Below, piece by piece: positions 16,830-24,371 of a stretch of DNA of 35,593 nucleotides. Within the stretch, counting starts at the first letter, position 1. Each line of letters opens with the position of its first letter. A model generated the notes under the pieces. The model was not told where the DNA came from and made no database searches. It was given only the letters and a program-made list of their open reading frames with translations. Source of the DNA: Pirellulales bacterium (lineage in GTDB: Bacteria > Planctomycetota > Planctomycetia > Pirellulales > JAEUIK01); the NCBI GenBank assembly GCA_019745975.1, contig JAIESQ010000087.1:1-35593 (forward strand). The letters are read 5' to 3'. The translations under genes and the position numbers were made by a program.

Positions 16830-18404
16830 GTGCCCTACCAGCTCGCAGATACGATCGTCGCCATCGCCTCGGCGGCGGGGGGCGCCGCGCGTGGCATCGT
16901 GCGCGCCAGTGGATCGCAGGCGGTTCGCGACGTGGCGTCGCTCTGCGATCCGAACCTGCGGCAGCAACTGATGGCCTGCCGCGCCGCCGCGGTGTTCAGC
17001 GGCGAACTACGGCTGCCGGCACTGAACTCGGCGCTGCCGGTCGACGTCTATCTCTGGCCGACACGGCGCAGTTACACACGCGAGCCATTGGTCGAGCTGC
17101 ACACAATCGGCTCCCCCCCGTTGTTGGTCGCGCTGGTCGATGCGCTCGTCGCCGCCGGCGCGCGCCTGGCGGAGCCGGGCGAATTCACGCTCCGCGCCTT
17201 CCTTGCCGGCCGCCTCGATCTCACGCAGGCCGAAGCGGTCGCCGCCGTCGTCGACGCCCCCGGGCAAGAGGCCCTGCGCGCGGCCCTCGAACAGTTAGCC
17301 GGAGGTCTGGCGGCGCCGCTGGCCGACCTACGTGGCGATCTGTTGGACCTGTTGGCCGATCTCGAAGCCAGGCTCGACTTCGTCGACGAAGCGATCGAGT
17401 TTGTCGACTCGGGCGAAGTCTGCCAGCGCTTGCGCGAGGCCGCCGCGAAAGTCACTTCGCTTGTCGGGCAGCTCGAAGATCGCCAAACCAGCGGCGATCG
17501 GCCGGCGATCGTGCTCGTCGGCGCGCCCAATGCCGGCAAGAGCAGCCTGTTCAACGCGCTGGCGGGGCGAACCGCGGCCCTCGTTTCGCCAACCCCCGGC
17601 ACGACGCGCGACTGGGTCCGTGCCACGATCGAGATTGGCGGCCGAACGTGTGACCTGGTCGACACCGCCGGCGTCGCGCGGCAGACCTCGCCCGCGACCG
17701 GCAGTTTCAAAACCAGCATCGAACCGACGTCGGGTGCCACTGCTAGCTCGTCTAGCAGTGCTGTGTCGAGCAGTTCACTGCTGGGCAAGCCAGCAGTGGC
17801 ACCCCACCCAGGTTTTGAAACTGCTGCTCAAAGCGCTCCGGCGTGCAACAGCCTGCGCGCCATCGAAGCGCGCGCCGCACAGCAGGCCGACGAGCAGTTC
17901 CAGCGTGCAGACCTTGTGATTGTCTGCTGCGACGGCAGTCGCCCGCTGGCGGCCGAAGAAATCACACGACTCGATGAGCTACGCTCGTCGCCGGATGGGG
18001 CGCCCGCCGGTCGCCACTGGCTGTTGGCCATTACCAAATCGGATCTGCCGCGGCGGCTGGCGTTGCCCGGCACGATCGCGCCAGAGCGGGTCGTTCGCAC
18101 CAGCAGCGTGTCGGAGGGCGGGGTCGACCAACTAACGGCGCGTCTGCACTTCCTGGTCGAGGCGCACGTCGCCCAGCGTGCGCGACCAATCGTCGAGACA
18201 ACCGCATTGCGCAGCCACGCCAGCCTGCAAACGGCCGCCGAGTCGCTCGACCGCGCGCTATCGCTGGCGGAGCGATCCGGCGGCGACGAACTGATCGCAG
18301 CGGAGATACGCCTGGCGCTCGCGGAGTTGGGCGCCATTGCCGGCGCGGTTTACACCGAAGACTTGCTCGACCGCATCTTCAGCCGCTTTTGCATCGGCAA
18401 GTAA
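16830..18404 (+). CDS. mnmE: tRNA modification GTPase MnmE with an in-frame repeat insertion
   Basis: A 524-residue MnmE, which works with MnmG to modify uridine 34 of certain tRNAs in the cytoplasm. The N-terminal tetrahydrofolate-binding domain starts at the GTG 16830 (MPYQLADTIVAIASAAGG). The G domain has G1 GAPNAGKSS at about 231, G2 GTTRD, G3 DTAG at about 278-281 and G4 TKSD at about 402. The protein ends in the family motif CIGK, with the Cys needed for modification. Typical MnmE is about 450-470 residues. The excess is largely explained by a 124-bp repeat at 17701-17824, translated as about residues 291-332, a Ser/Ala-rich stretch in the switch II region just after DTAG. The reading frame stays intact across it. 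Whether the GTPase tolerates the insertion is unknown, but all other motifs are preserved, so I call a functional gene. Confidence 0.93.
   Translation: MPYQLADTIVAIASAAGGAARGIVRASGSQAVRDVASLCDPNLRQQLMACRAAAVFSGELRLPALNSALPVDVYLWPTRRSYTREPLVELHTIGSPPLLVALVDALVAAGARLAEPGEFTLRAFLAGRLDLTQAEAVAAVVDAPGQEALRAALEQLAGGLAAPLADLRGDLLDLLADLEARLDFVDEAIEFVDSGEVCQRLREAAAKVTSLVGQLEDRQTSGDRPAIVLVGAPNAGKSSLFNALAGRTAALVSPTPGTTRDWVRATIEIGGRTCDLVDTAGVARQTSPATGSFKTSIEPTSGATASSSSSAVSSSSLLGKPAVAPHPGFETAAQSAPACNSLRAIEARAAQQADEQFQRADLVIVCCDGSRPLAAEEITRLDELRSSPDGAPAGRHWLLAITKSDLPRRLALPGTIAPERVVRTSSVSEGGVDQLTARLHFLVEAHVAQRARPIVETTALRSHASLQTAAESLDRALSLAERSGGDELIAAEIRLALAELGAIAGAVYTEDLLDRIFSRFCIGK
17701..17824. repeat. 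124-bp twin-hairpin element inside mnmE
   Basis: Terminal inverted repeats GCAGTTTCAAAACC (17701-17714) and GGTTTTGAAACTGC (17811-17824) are perfect complements. Inside are the hairpins CACTGCTAG-CTCGT-CTAGCAGTG (17738-17760) and CACTGCTGG-GCAAG-CCAGCAGTG (17776-17798). The outer core arms GGGTGCCACTGCT (17732-17744) and AGCAGTGGCACCC (17792-17804) also pair. It is read through by mnmE as a Ser/Ala-rich peptide. No target-site duplication is obvious. This is the best-preserved copy in the window. Confidence 0.93.
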
Positions 18405-18482
18405 GGGGCCACGCACGACGATGCGGATCGTCGACGCAGGCCGCGCATTGCACCTCCGGCGCCGCATGAGGATCATGTGGCA

Positions 18483-19442
18483 ATGACTGCTCCGAAGATT
18501 GTTGTACTGGGTTCGGTGAATATCGACCTGGTGATGCACGTCCCCCGGCTGCCGTCGCCGGGAGAGACTGTGCTCGGTGGCCGCTTCTTTGCGGTGCATG
18601 GCGGCAAAGGAGCTAATCAGGCGGTCGCCGCGGCTCGAGCCGCGCGCAGTCCGGTGGCCTTCGTCGCCGCGTTGGGAGCCGATCGTTATGGGCAGGAAGC
18701 GCTGGCGAGCCTCGAGCTCGAGGGCCTGCTCTGCGGGCATGTTCGCGTTGCGCCGGACGAAGCAACCGGCGTGGCCCTGATTCTCGTCGATGCCGAGGCC
18801 GAGAACCTGATCGCCGTCGCCTCGGGCGCCAACGAGTTGTTGTCGACCGCCGACGTCGATCGCCTGCCTGAAGCCTGGTTCGCGCCGAAACACGTGTTCT
18901 TGACGTGCCTCGAATCGCCGCTGACGACGGTGCATCACGCGCTGGTTCGCGCGCGGCTCTTTGGCCTGACGACGGTTCTGAACCCTGCGCCGGCAAGCGA
19001 AATGCTCCCCTCCGACGTGCTCGAACTTGTCGACGTGTTGACACCCAACGAACACGAGATCGCGGCGCTGGCCGGCATGCACGTCTTTGATCATCCATCG
19101 GCGGTCGCGGCCGCGCGTCGGTTGCAAGACCGTGGCTGCCGGCAGGTGATCGTCACGCGCGGCGCGGCAGGCTGCACCGTCGTTGGCGATGGAGCCGCGG
19201 AGACAAGTCGCGCGGTCGAATTGCCTGCGCGCGCCGTGCAAGCGGTCGACACCACGGCCGCGGGCGACGCCTTCAACGGCGCGCTGGCGGTCCGCCTGGC
19301 CGAAGGGGCTTCGCTCGTCGAGGCGGCACGTTGGGCCAACGTGGCCGCTTCGATCTCGGTGACCCGCAGCGGCGCACAGCCTTCGCTCGCCCATCGCGAC
19401 GAAATCGACGCCGCTTGCGGGGATGATTCGCTCCGCAGGTGA
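18483..19442 (+). CDS. rbsK: Ribokinase (PfkB family)
   Basis: A 319-residue sugar kinase that most likely phosphorylates D-ribose to ribose 5-phosphate with ATP in the cytoplasm. The N-terminus GSVNIDLVMHVPRLPSPGET and the following GGKGANQAVAAAR are typical ribokinase substrate-site sequences. The PfkB signature DTTAAGDAFNGAL near the C-terminus carries the catalytic Asp and anion hole. ATP-site features include NPAPA and TPNEHE. Two starts are possible, GTG at 18477 and ATG at 18483, with GAGGA at 18468-18472. The ATG has better spacing and gives the usual MTAPKIVVLGS start. The gene is 78 bases downstream of mnmE and may be read from the same transcript. Another PfkB sugar specificity cannot be excluded. 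Confidence 0.9.
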   Translation: MTAPKIVVLGSVNIDLVMHVPRLPSPGETVLGGRFFAVHGGKGANQAVAAARAARSPVAFVAALGADRYGQEALASLELEGLLCGHVRVAPDEATGVALILVDAEAENLIAVASGANELLSTADVDRLPEAWFAPKHVFLTCLESPLTTVHHALVRARLFGLTTVLNPAPASEMLPSDVLELVDVLTPNEHEIAALAGMHVFDHPSAVAAARRLQDRGCRQVIVTRGAAGCTVVGDGAAETSRAVELPARAVQAVDTTAAGDAFNGALAVRLAEGASLVEAARWANVAASISVTRSGAQPSLAHRDEIDAACGDDSLRR

Positions 19443-19546
19443 CGTAGATTTGACTTGCTCACGCCGGGCAGACAAACTCCAACGAAACCATCCGGGGCGG
19501 CCGAGAATCCGGCCGCATCGCGCTTGTCAATCGATCGGGTTTCGCC

Positions 19547-22500
19547 ATGCCAATCGCAGCCGTTTCAGAACCAGCATTGAACCGACATCAGGTGTCACTG
19601 CTAGCTCGTCTGGCAGTGCCCTGTCGAGCTTTTCACTGCTGGGCAAGCCAGCAGTGGCGCCCAGACCAGGTTCTGAATCGGCTTGTCCTGGCCTGGGTCG
19701 CTCTCGGCGCGGCGGCCGCGAGCGCCGCCACCCCGCCCACGACCGTTCCGCCACAAGGCCTGCGCGACAACGGACCGGAGCTGCACGCCCTGGTCGGCGC
19801 GCGGATTGTCGTGGCGCCGGGCGAAGTCATCGAGCGCGGCACGATCGTCGTTCGCGACGGTGTCATCGAAGCGGTTGGCGCCGACGTGCAGCCGCCGGCT
19901 GGCGCTCGCGTCTGGGATATGGCGGGCCGCTGGATCTATCCCGGGCTATTCGATGCGTTCTCTGAGTTGCCTGCCAATTCGGCGCCGGCCGCGGGCCCCG
20001 GCTACTGGAGCGACCAGATCACGCCGCAGGTGCGCGCCGAATCGCTCTACCGCGCCGACGGGGCACTGTGCGCCAAGCTGCGCAGCCAGGGGATCGCCGT
20101 GCGGCTCGTCGCTCCGTCGAGCGGCATCATCCGCGGCACGAGCGCCATCGTCACCACGGTCGACGACGCCGGCAGCCGCGGCATTTTGCGCGAACAGGCG
20201 GCGCTGCACCTCGAGCCGACATTGCGCCGCGCCAACCGCGACGAGTATCCGAATTCGCCGATGGGCGCCTACACGCTGGTGCGCCAAGCCCTGCTCGACG
20301 CGCAGTGGTACGTCAAGGCCGCCGACGCCTATCGCACCCGCGCCGGCATGCCACGCCCCGAACGCAATGTCGCGCTCGAAGCGCTCGCGCACTTCGTCGG
20401 CGATTCGCTGCCGGTGGTGATCGATGCCGACGACGAGTTGTACTTCTTGCGAGCCGATCGGCTGGCACAAGAGTTCGGCCTGAAGGCCATCATTCGTGGA
20501 TCGGGGATCGAATACCGGCGACTCGATGCCGTGCGGGCGTCGGGTCGCGCGGTCATTCTGCCGGTCGATTTTCCCAAGCCCCCCGACGTAACGACCGCCG
20601 AGCGGGCACGCGCCGCTTCGCTCGAAGAATTGCTCGACTGGGATGTCGCCCCGGAGAACCCCGCGCGGCTCGCTGGGGCCGGCGTGCGGATCGCGCTGTG
20701 CACGCACGGGCTGAAAGACCCCGGCACGTTCCTGGCGCAGGTGCGCAAAGCGGTCGCGCGCGGCTTGTCGCCCGAGGCGGCGCTGCGCGCCCTCACGGTC
20801 ACGCCTGCGGAGCTGTTCGGAGTCGAAGAACGAATTGGCACCCTAACCGCGGGCAAGGCCGCACTGTTGGTCGTGGCCGATGGCGACCTGTTCACCGACA
20901 AGACCAAGGTCCTCGAAACCTGGATCGACGGCGAGCGTCACGAGATCGCGGCGACCCCCAGCGACGACGTGCGCGGCACCTGGGAAATCTCCTACGCCGG
21001 CCCCGACGGCCAGCCGCAAGTTCTGAAACTCGAACTCGGCGGCGAGCTGACACAGTTGCGCGGAAAGATTCTCCGCGGCGATCAACAGGCCCCGCTCAAG
21101 AGACCTGAATTGGCTGAATCGCGTCTCACCGCGCTTGTCGAGGGTAAGCCGTTTGACTGGACCGGCATCGTGCAGTTGAGCGCGACGATCGAGCGCGCAA
21201 GGCCAGCCGACGCCGACGCGACGGGTGACGCGAGCGCCGCCGCGGCGAGCCCCCCGCTCACGCTCTCCGGCGTGCTCCGCTGGTCCGACGGCACGCAGTC
21301 GGCCATCGCCGGCAAACGCATCGCGCCGTTCGATCCGAAGCTCGATCGCTCGGGCGACACGGCGCCGAGCGCCCCTGAGAAGAAGCCGGATGAGAAGCCC
21401 GCCGACGCGGCCGCCAGCGCCACGGCAGCCACCACGGCCGAAGCCAAACCTGCCGAAGCGCCAGCCGCCACCAACGGCGTCGCGCCCGCCGCCGAGCCGG
21501 CAAAGCCAGCCGCGAAAGCCCTTTTCGAAGTCAACTATCCACTCGGCGCGCACGGCGTCGACGCGGCACCCGAGCGTCCATCCGTTGTCCTCTTCAAGAA
21601 CGGCACCATCTGGACGAGCGGTCCTGAGGGGACGATCGAAAACGGCGCGGTCCTCGTCGTCGATGGCTTGATCAAAGCGGTCGGCCACAACATCAGCGCC
21701 CCAGCGGATGCCATTGTCGTCGACCTTGCCGGGCGGCACGTCAGCCCTGGCATCATCGACTGCCACTCGCACATAGCCACCGACGGCGGCGTGAACGAGT
21801 CGGGCCAGGCAGTCACCGCCGAAGTGCGGATCGGCGACTTCATCGACGCGACCGACGTGAACATCTACCGGCAACTCGGCGGCGGCGTCACCAGCTCGAA
21901 CATCTTGCACGGCTCGGCCAATCCCATTGGCGGCCAGAACCAGATCATCAAGCTCCGCTGGGGCGCCTTGCCCGAGGAGATGAAATTCGCCGAGGCCCCG
22001 CCGGGCATCAAGTTCGCGCTCGGTGAGAATGTCAAGCAGAGCAACTGGGGCGAGCGCTACACCACGCGCTATCCGCAAACGCGGATGGGTGTCGAGCAGA
22101 TCATTCGCGACGAGTTCAACGCGGCCCGCGAATATCGCCGCCGCGCCGAGGCCTACGGCCGCCAGCCGGCGGGCTTGCCGCCGCGCGTCGACCTTGAACT
22201 GGAAGCGGTCGCCGAAATTCTCGAGGGGCGCCGGCTGATTCACTGCCATTCGTACCGGCAGGACGAGATTCTCGCCCTGCTGCGCACCTGCGAGGAGTTC
22301 GGCGTGAAGATCGGCACGCTGCAGCACATTCTCGAAGGCTACAAGGTGGCCGACGCCATCGCCCGGCACGGCGCCGGCGGTTCGAGCTTTTCCGATTGGT
22401 GGGCCTACAAGTTCGAAGTGCTCGACGCGATTCCGTACAACGGCGCGCTGATGCACAACGCGGGCGTGATCGTCTCGTTCAACTCCGATGACGCCGAGCT

Positions 22501-22915
22501 CGCGCGCCGGCTGAACCTCGAAGCGGCCAAGGCCGTGAAGTATGGCCGCGTTCCGCCGGCCGAGGCCCTGAAGTTCGTCACGCTCAATCCCGCGAAGCAA
22601 TTGCGCATCGACGAGTGGGTCGGTTCGCTCGAGCCGGGCAAGCACGCCGACCTGGCCGTCTGGAGCGGCTCGCCGCTGTCGGTCTATTCGCGCTGCGAGC
22701 AAACCTGGATCGACGGACGCAAGTATTTTGACCGCGAGGCCGATGCCGCCGCCCACAAGCGCGCCGACGAGCGCCGCGCCGCGCTGGTGCAAAAGATCCT
22801 CGCCAGTGGCGAAGACCCCGCCGGCCCGGGCGAAAGCCGCGCCAGTCGCCGCGTCGACTGGCCGCGCGAAGACTTGTTCTGCGGGCACCACGATCACGAA
22901 GAACATGGACACTAG
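19547..22915 (+). CDS. Exported tandem amidohydrolase, first domain degenerate
   Basis: A 1122-residue protein with two amidohydrolase-superfamily domains. The N-terminus (MPIAAVSEPALNR) runs through a translated 124-bp repeat before the hydrophobic core LVLAWVALGAAAASA, so export relies on a signal peptide with an unusually long n-region. Domain 1 (about 70-480) has the family beta-sandwich start and YPGLFDAF where an HxH metal pair is expected, so it probably lacks that metal site. A middle beta-rich region and a Pro/Ala/Lys linker follow. Domain 2 (about 670-1090) is intact, with DCHSHIA at about 738, HCHS at about 897, QHILEG near 926 and the terminal Asp in SFNSDDAE. It resembles imidazolonepropionase-like amidohydrolases. 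The tail GHHDHEEHGH is His-rich. The gene precedes a second amidohydrolase and an asparaginase-like gene, suggesting degradation of amide or peptide substrates outside the cytoplasm. Confidence 0.87.
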   Translation: MPIAAVSEPALNRHQVSLLARLAVPCRAFHCWASQQWRPDQVLNRLVLAWVALGAAAASAATPPTTVPPQGLRDNGPELHALVGARIVVAPGEVIERGTIVVRDGVIEAVGADVQPPAGARVWDMAGRWIYPGLFDAFSELPANSAPAAGPGYWSDQITPQVRAESLYRADGALCAKLRSQGIAVRLVAPSSGIIRGTSAIVTTVDDAGSRGILREQAALHLEPTLRRANRDEYPNSPMGAYTLVRQALLDAQWYVKAADAYRTRAGMPRPERNVALEALAHFVGDSLPVVIDADDELYFLRADRLAQEFGLKAIIRGSGIEYRRLDAVRASGRAVILPVDFPKPPDVTTAERARAASLEELLDWDVAPENPARLAGAGVRIALCTHGLKDPGTFLAQVRKAVARGLSPEAALRALTVTPAELFGVEERIGTLTAGKAALLVVADGDLFTDKTKVLETWIDGERHEIAATPSDDVRGTWEISYAGPDGQPQVLKLELGGELTQLRGKILRGDQQAPLKRPELAESRLTALVEGKPFDWTGIVQLSATIERARPADADATGDASAAAASPPLTLSGVLRWSDGTQSAIAGKRIAPFDPKLDRSGDTAPSAPEKKPDEKPADAAASATAATTAEAKPAEAPAATNGVAPAAEPAKPAAKALFEVNYPLGAHGVDAAPERPSVVLFKNGTIWTSGPEGTIENGAVLVVDGLIKAVGHNISAPADAIVVDLAGRHVSPGIIDCHSHIATDGGVNESGQAVTAEVRIGDFIDATDVNIYRQLGGGVTSSNILHGSANPIGGQNQIIKLRWGALPEEMKFAEAPPGIKFALGENVKQSNWGERYTTRYPQTRMGVEQIIRDEFNAAREYRRRAEAYGRQPAGLPPRVDLELEAVAEILEGRRLIHCHSYRQDEILALLRTCEEFGVKIGTLQHILEGYKVADAIARHGAGGSSFSDWWAYKFEVLDAIPYNGALMHNAGVIVSFNSDDAELARRLNLEAAKAVKYGRVPPAEALKFVTLNPAKQLRIDEWVGSLEPGKHADLAVWSGSPLSVYSRCEQTWIDGRKYFDREADAAAHKRADERRAALVQKILASGEDPAGPGESRASRRVDWPREDLFCGHHDHEEHGH
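19559..19682. repeat. 124-bp twin-hairpin element in the first amidohydrolase signal region
   Basis: The ends GCCGTTTCAGAACC (19559-19572) and GGTTCTGAATCGGC (19669-19682) are complementary with one mismatch. The core hairpins match the mnmE copy apart from a few substitutions, and the length is exactly 124. The element starts 12 bases after the ATG of the host gene and ends just before its hydrophobic signal core. The host reads it in a different frame from mnmE, giving SLLARLAVP and HCWASQQW segments. Confidence 0.9.
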
Positions 22916-22931
22916 TAGGGTGAGCCTTGCG

Positions 22932-24371
22932 ATGCGATATTTGTCAGCGGTTTCCGCTCTCCATTCATTGCGACGTCGGGTGCCACTGCTAGCTCGTCTA
23001 GCAGTGCCGGATCGAACGTTGCACTGCTGGGCAAGCCAGCAGTGGCACCCATGCCATGTCGCGGCCGTGCTCGTGGCGGCGTTGCTGATCTCCGGCATTG
23101 AGAGTGCCCTCGCTTCGCCCGAGGTCCCCGGCGCCGCGCAAACCAAGCCCATCGCGCTGGTCGGCGCCACGATCCACCCAGTTTCTGGTCCCGATCTCGA
23201 AAAGGGGACGGTGCTCTTCATCGACGGCAAAATCGCCGCCATCGGCGCCGACGTGAAACTCCCTGATGGAGCCGAAAAAATCGACGTCGCCGGCAAGCAC
23301 ATCTATCCCGGCCTGATCGACGCCTACACCGACTTGGGGTTGATCGAAATCCCTTCGGTCCGCGCGACGAACGACCGAGCCGAAACCGGCACCGTCAACC
23401 CGAACGTGCGCGCGCAAGTCGCCGTCAATCCCGATAGCGAGCTGATCCCCGTCGTCCGCTCGAACGGCGTGCTGGCCGTGCTCACCGCGCCGACGGGTGG
23501 TTTGATCGCCGGTCAATCGGCGGTCATCGCGCTCGACGGCTGGACTTTCGAGGATATGACGATTCGCGCGCCGGTCGGCATGCACGTCACCTGGCCACGA
23601 CTGCGACCTCTGCGCGGCTTCCGCACTCAGGACGACACGCCGGCGGCGGCCAAGCGCGACGAAGCGCTGAAGCTCCTCGACGAGATCTTCGCCCAGGCCC
23701 GCGCCTACCAGGCCAGCAAGGCTGCCGCGACGTCCGAACGGCCGGTCGCGCTCGACGTGCGCGGCGAGGCGATGCTTGGCGTCCTCGACGGCACGATTTC
23801 GCTGGTGGTCCGCGCCGACGAGCTCGAACAGATTCAAGGGGCGGTCGCCTTCGCCGAGCGGCAGCACGTGAAGCTGATCATTCTGGGCGGATACGACGCC
23901 GCGGCCTGCGCCGACCTGCTCAAGCAGCACGAAGTGCCGGTGATTATCGGCGGCGTGCAGCGATTGCCCGAGCGCGCCAGCGACGCCTACGACGAGCCGT
24001 TCACGCTCCCGGCCCGGCTCCACGCGGCGGGCATTCGCTTCTGCATTAGCGGCGCGGAGCAGGCGTCGAATGTGCGCAATCTGCCGTATCACGCCGGCAT
24101 GGCCGCCGCCTATGGACTGCCGCGCGAAGAAGCGCTCAAGGCCGTGACGCTCTATCCCGCGCAAATCCTCGGCGTCGGCGACCGGCTCGGCGCGCTCGAA
24201 ACCGGCAAAGACGCCACGCTGATCGTCACCGACGGCGATCCGCTGGAAACGCCGACTGAAGTCATTTCGGCCTACATCGCCGGGCGCAAGGTTGACTTGA
24301 TGGATCGCCACAAACGGCTCTGGCGGAAGTATCAAGAGAAGTATCGCCGCTTGGAGAACGCGCGTGATTAA
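22932..24371 (+). CDS. Exported amidohydrolase-like protein lacking the HxH motif
   Basis: A 479-residue protein homologous to the first domain of the upstream gene. After MRYLSAVSALHS comes a translated 124-bp repeat (VPLLARLAVP and HCWASQQWHP), then the hydrophobic core AAVLVAALLISG and a probable cleavage near ALAS. The mature protein begins with the usual amidohydrolase sandwich (VGATIHPVSGPDLEKGTVLFIDGKI). It has YPGLIDAYTDLGL where catalytic members carry an HxH pair, so that metal site seems absent. The later pattern (ALKAVTLYPAQILGVGDRLGALETGKDATLIV) is well preserved. The start ATG 22932 has GGTGAG eight or nine bases upstream, while an in-frame ATG at 22905 overlaps the previous gene. 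It overlaps the next gene by eight bases, consistent with an operon. It may be a non-catalytic partner, or it may use other ligands. Confidence 0.85.
   Translation: MRYLSAVSALHSLRRRVPLLARLAVPDRTLHCWASQQWHPCHVAAVLVAALLISGIESALASPEVPGAAQTKPIALVGATIHPVSGPDLEKGTVLFIDGKIAAIGADVKLPDGAEKIDVAGKHIYPGLIDAYTDLGLIEIPSVRATNDRAETGTVNPNVRAQVAVNPDSELIPVVRSNGVLAVLTAPTGGLIAGQSAVIALDGWTFEDMTIRAPVGMHVTWPRLRPLRGFRTQDDTPAAAKRDEALKLLDEIFAQARAYQASKAAATSERPVALDVRGEAMLGVLDGTISLVVRADELEQIQGAVAFAERQHVKLIILGGYDAAACADLLKQHEVPVIIGGVQRLPERASDAYDEPFTLPARLHAAGIRFCISGAEQASNVRNLPYHAGMAAAYGLPREEALKAVTLYPAQILGVGDRLGALETGKDATLIVTDGDPLETPTEVISAYIAGRKVDLMDRHKRLWRKYQEKYRRLENARD
22947..23070. repeat. 124-bp twin-hairpin element in the second amidohydrolase signal region
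   Basis: The core from 22978 to 23050 is nearly identical to the other copies, with both hairpins perfect (CACTGCTAG/CTAGCAGTG and CACTGCTGG/CCAGCAGTG). Aligning on the core gives again 124 bases between GCGGTTTC and the final GC, but these terminal repeats are poorly conserved, so the exact ends are less sure. It begins 15 bases after the host ATG and is read in the same frame as the 19559 copy. Confidence 0.85.

Noticed and set aside
15448-16971. Plus-strand frame of 507 codons inside yidC
   Set aside because: It is an out-of-frame shadow of yidC, which has conserved motifs throughout its own frame.
17701-17824. mnmE interpreted as a pseudogene because of the repeat
   Set aside because: The frame is unbroken and the G1-G4 motifs and C-terminal CIGK are all present, so a functional gene with an insertion is more likely.
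20843-23302. Minus-strand open frame of 819 codons over the amidohydrolase
   Set aside because: It is a high-GC antisense frame. The plus strand carries coherent domains, signal peptide and operon overlaps.
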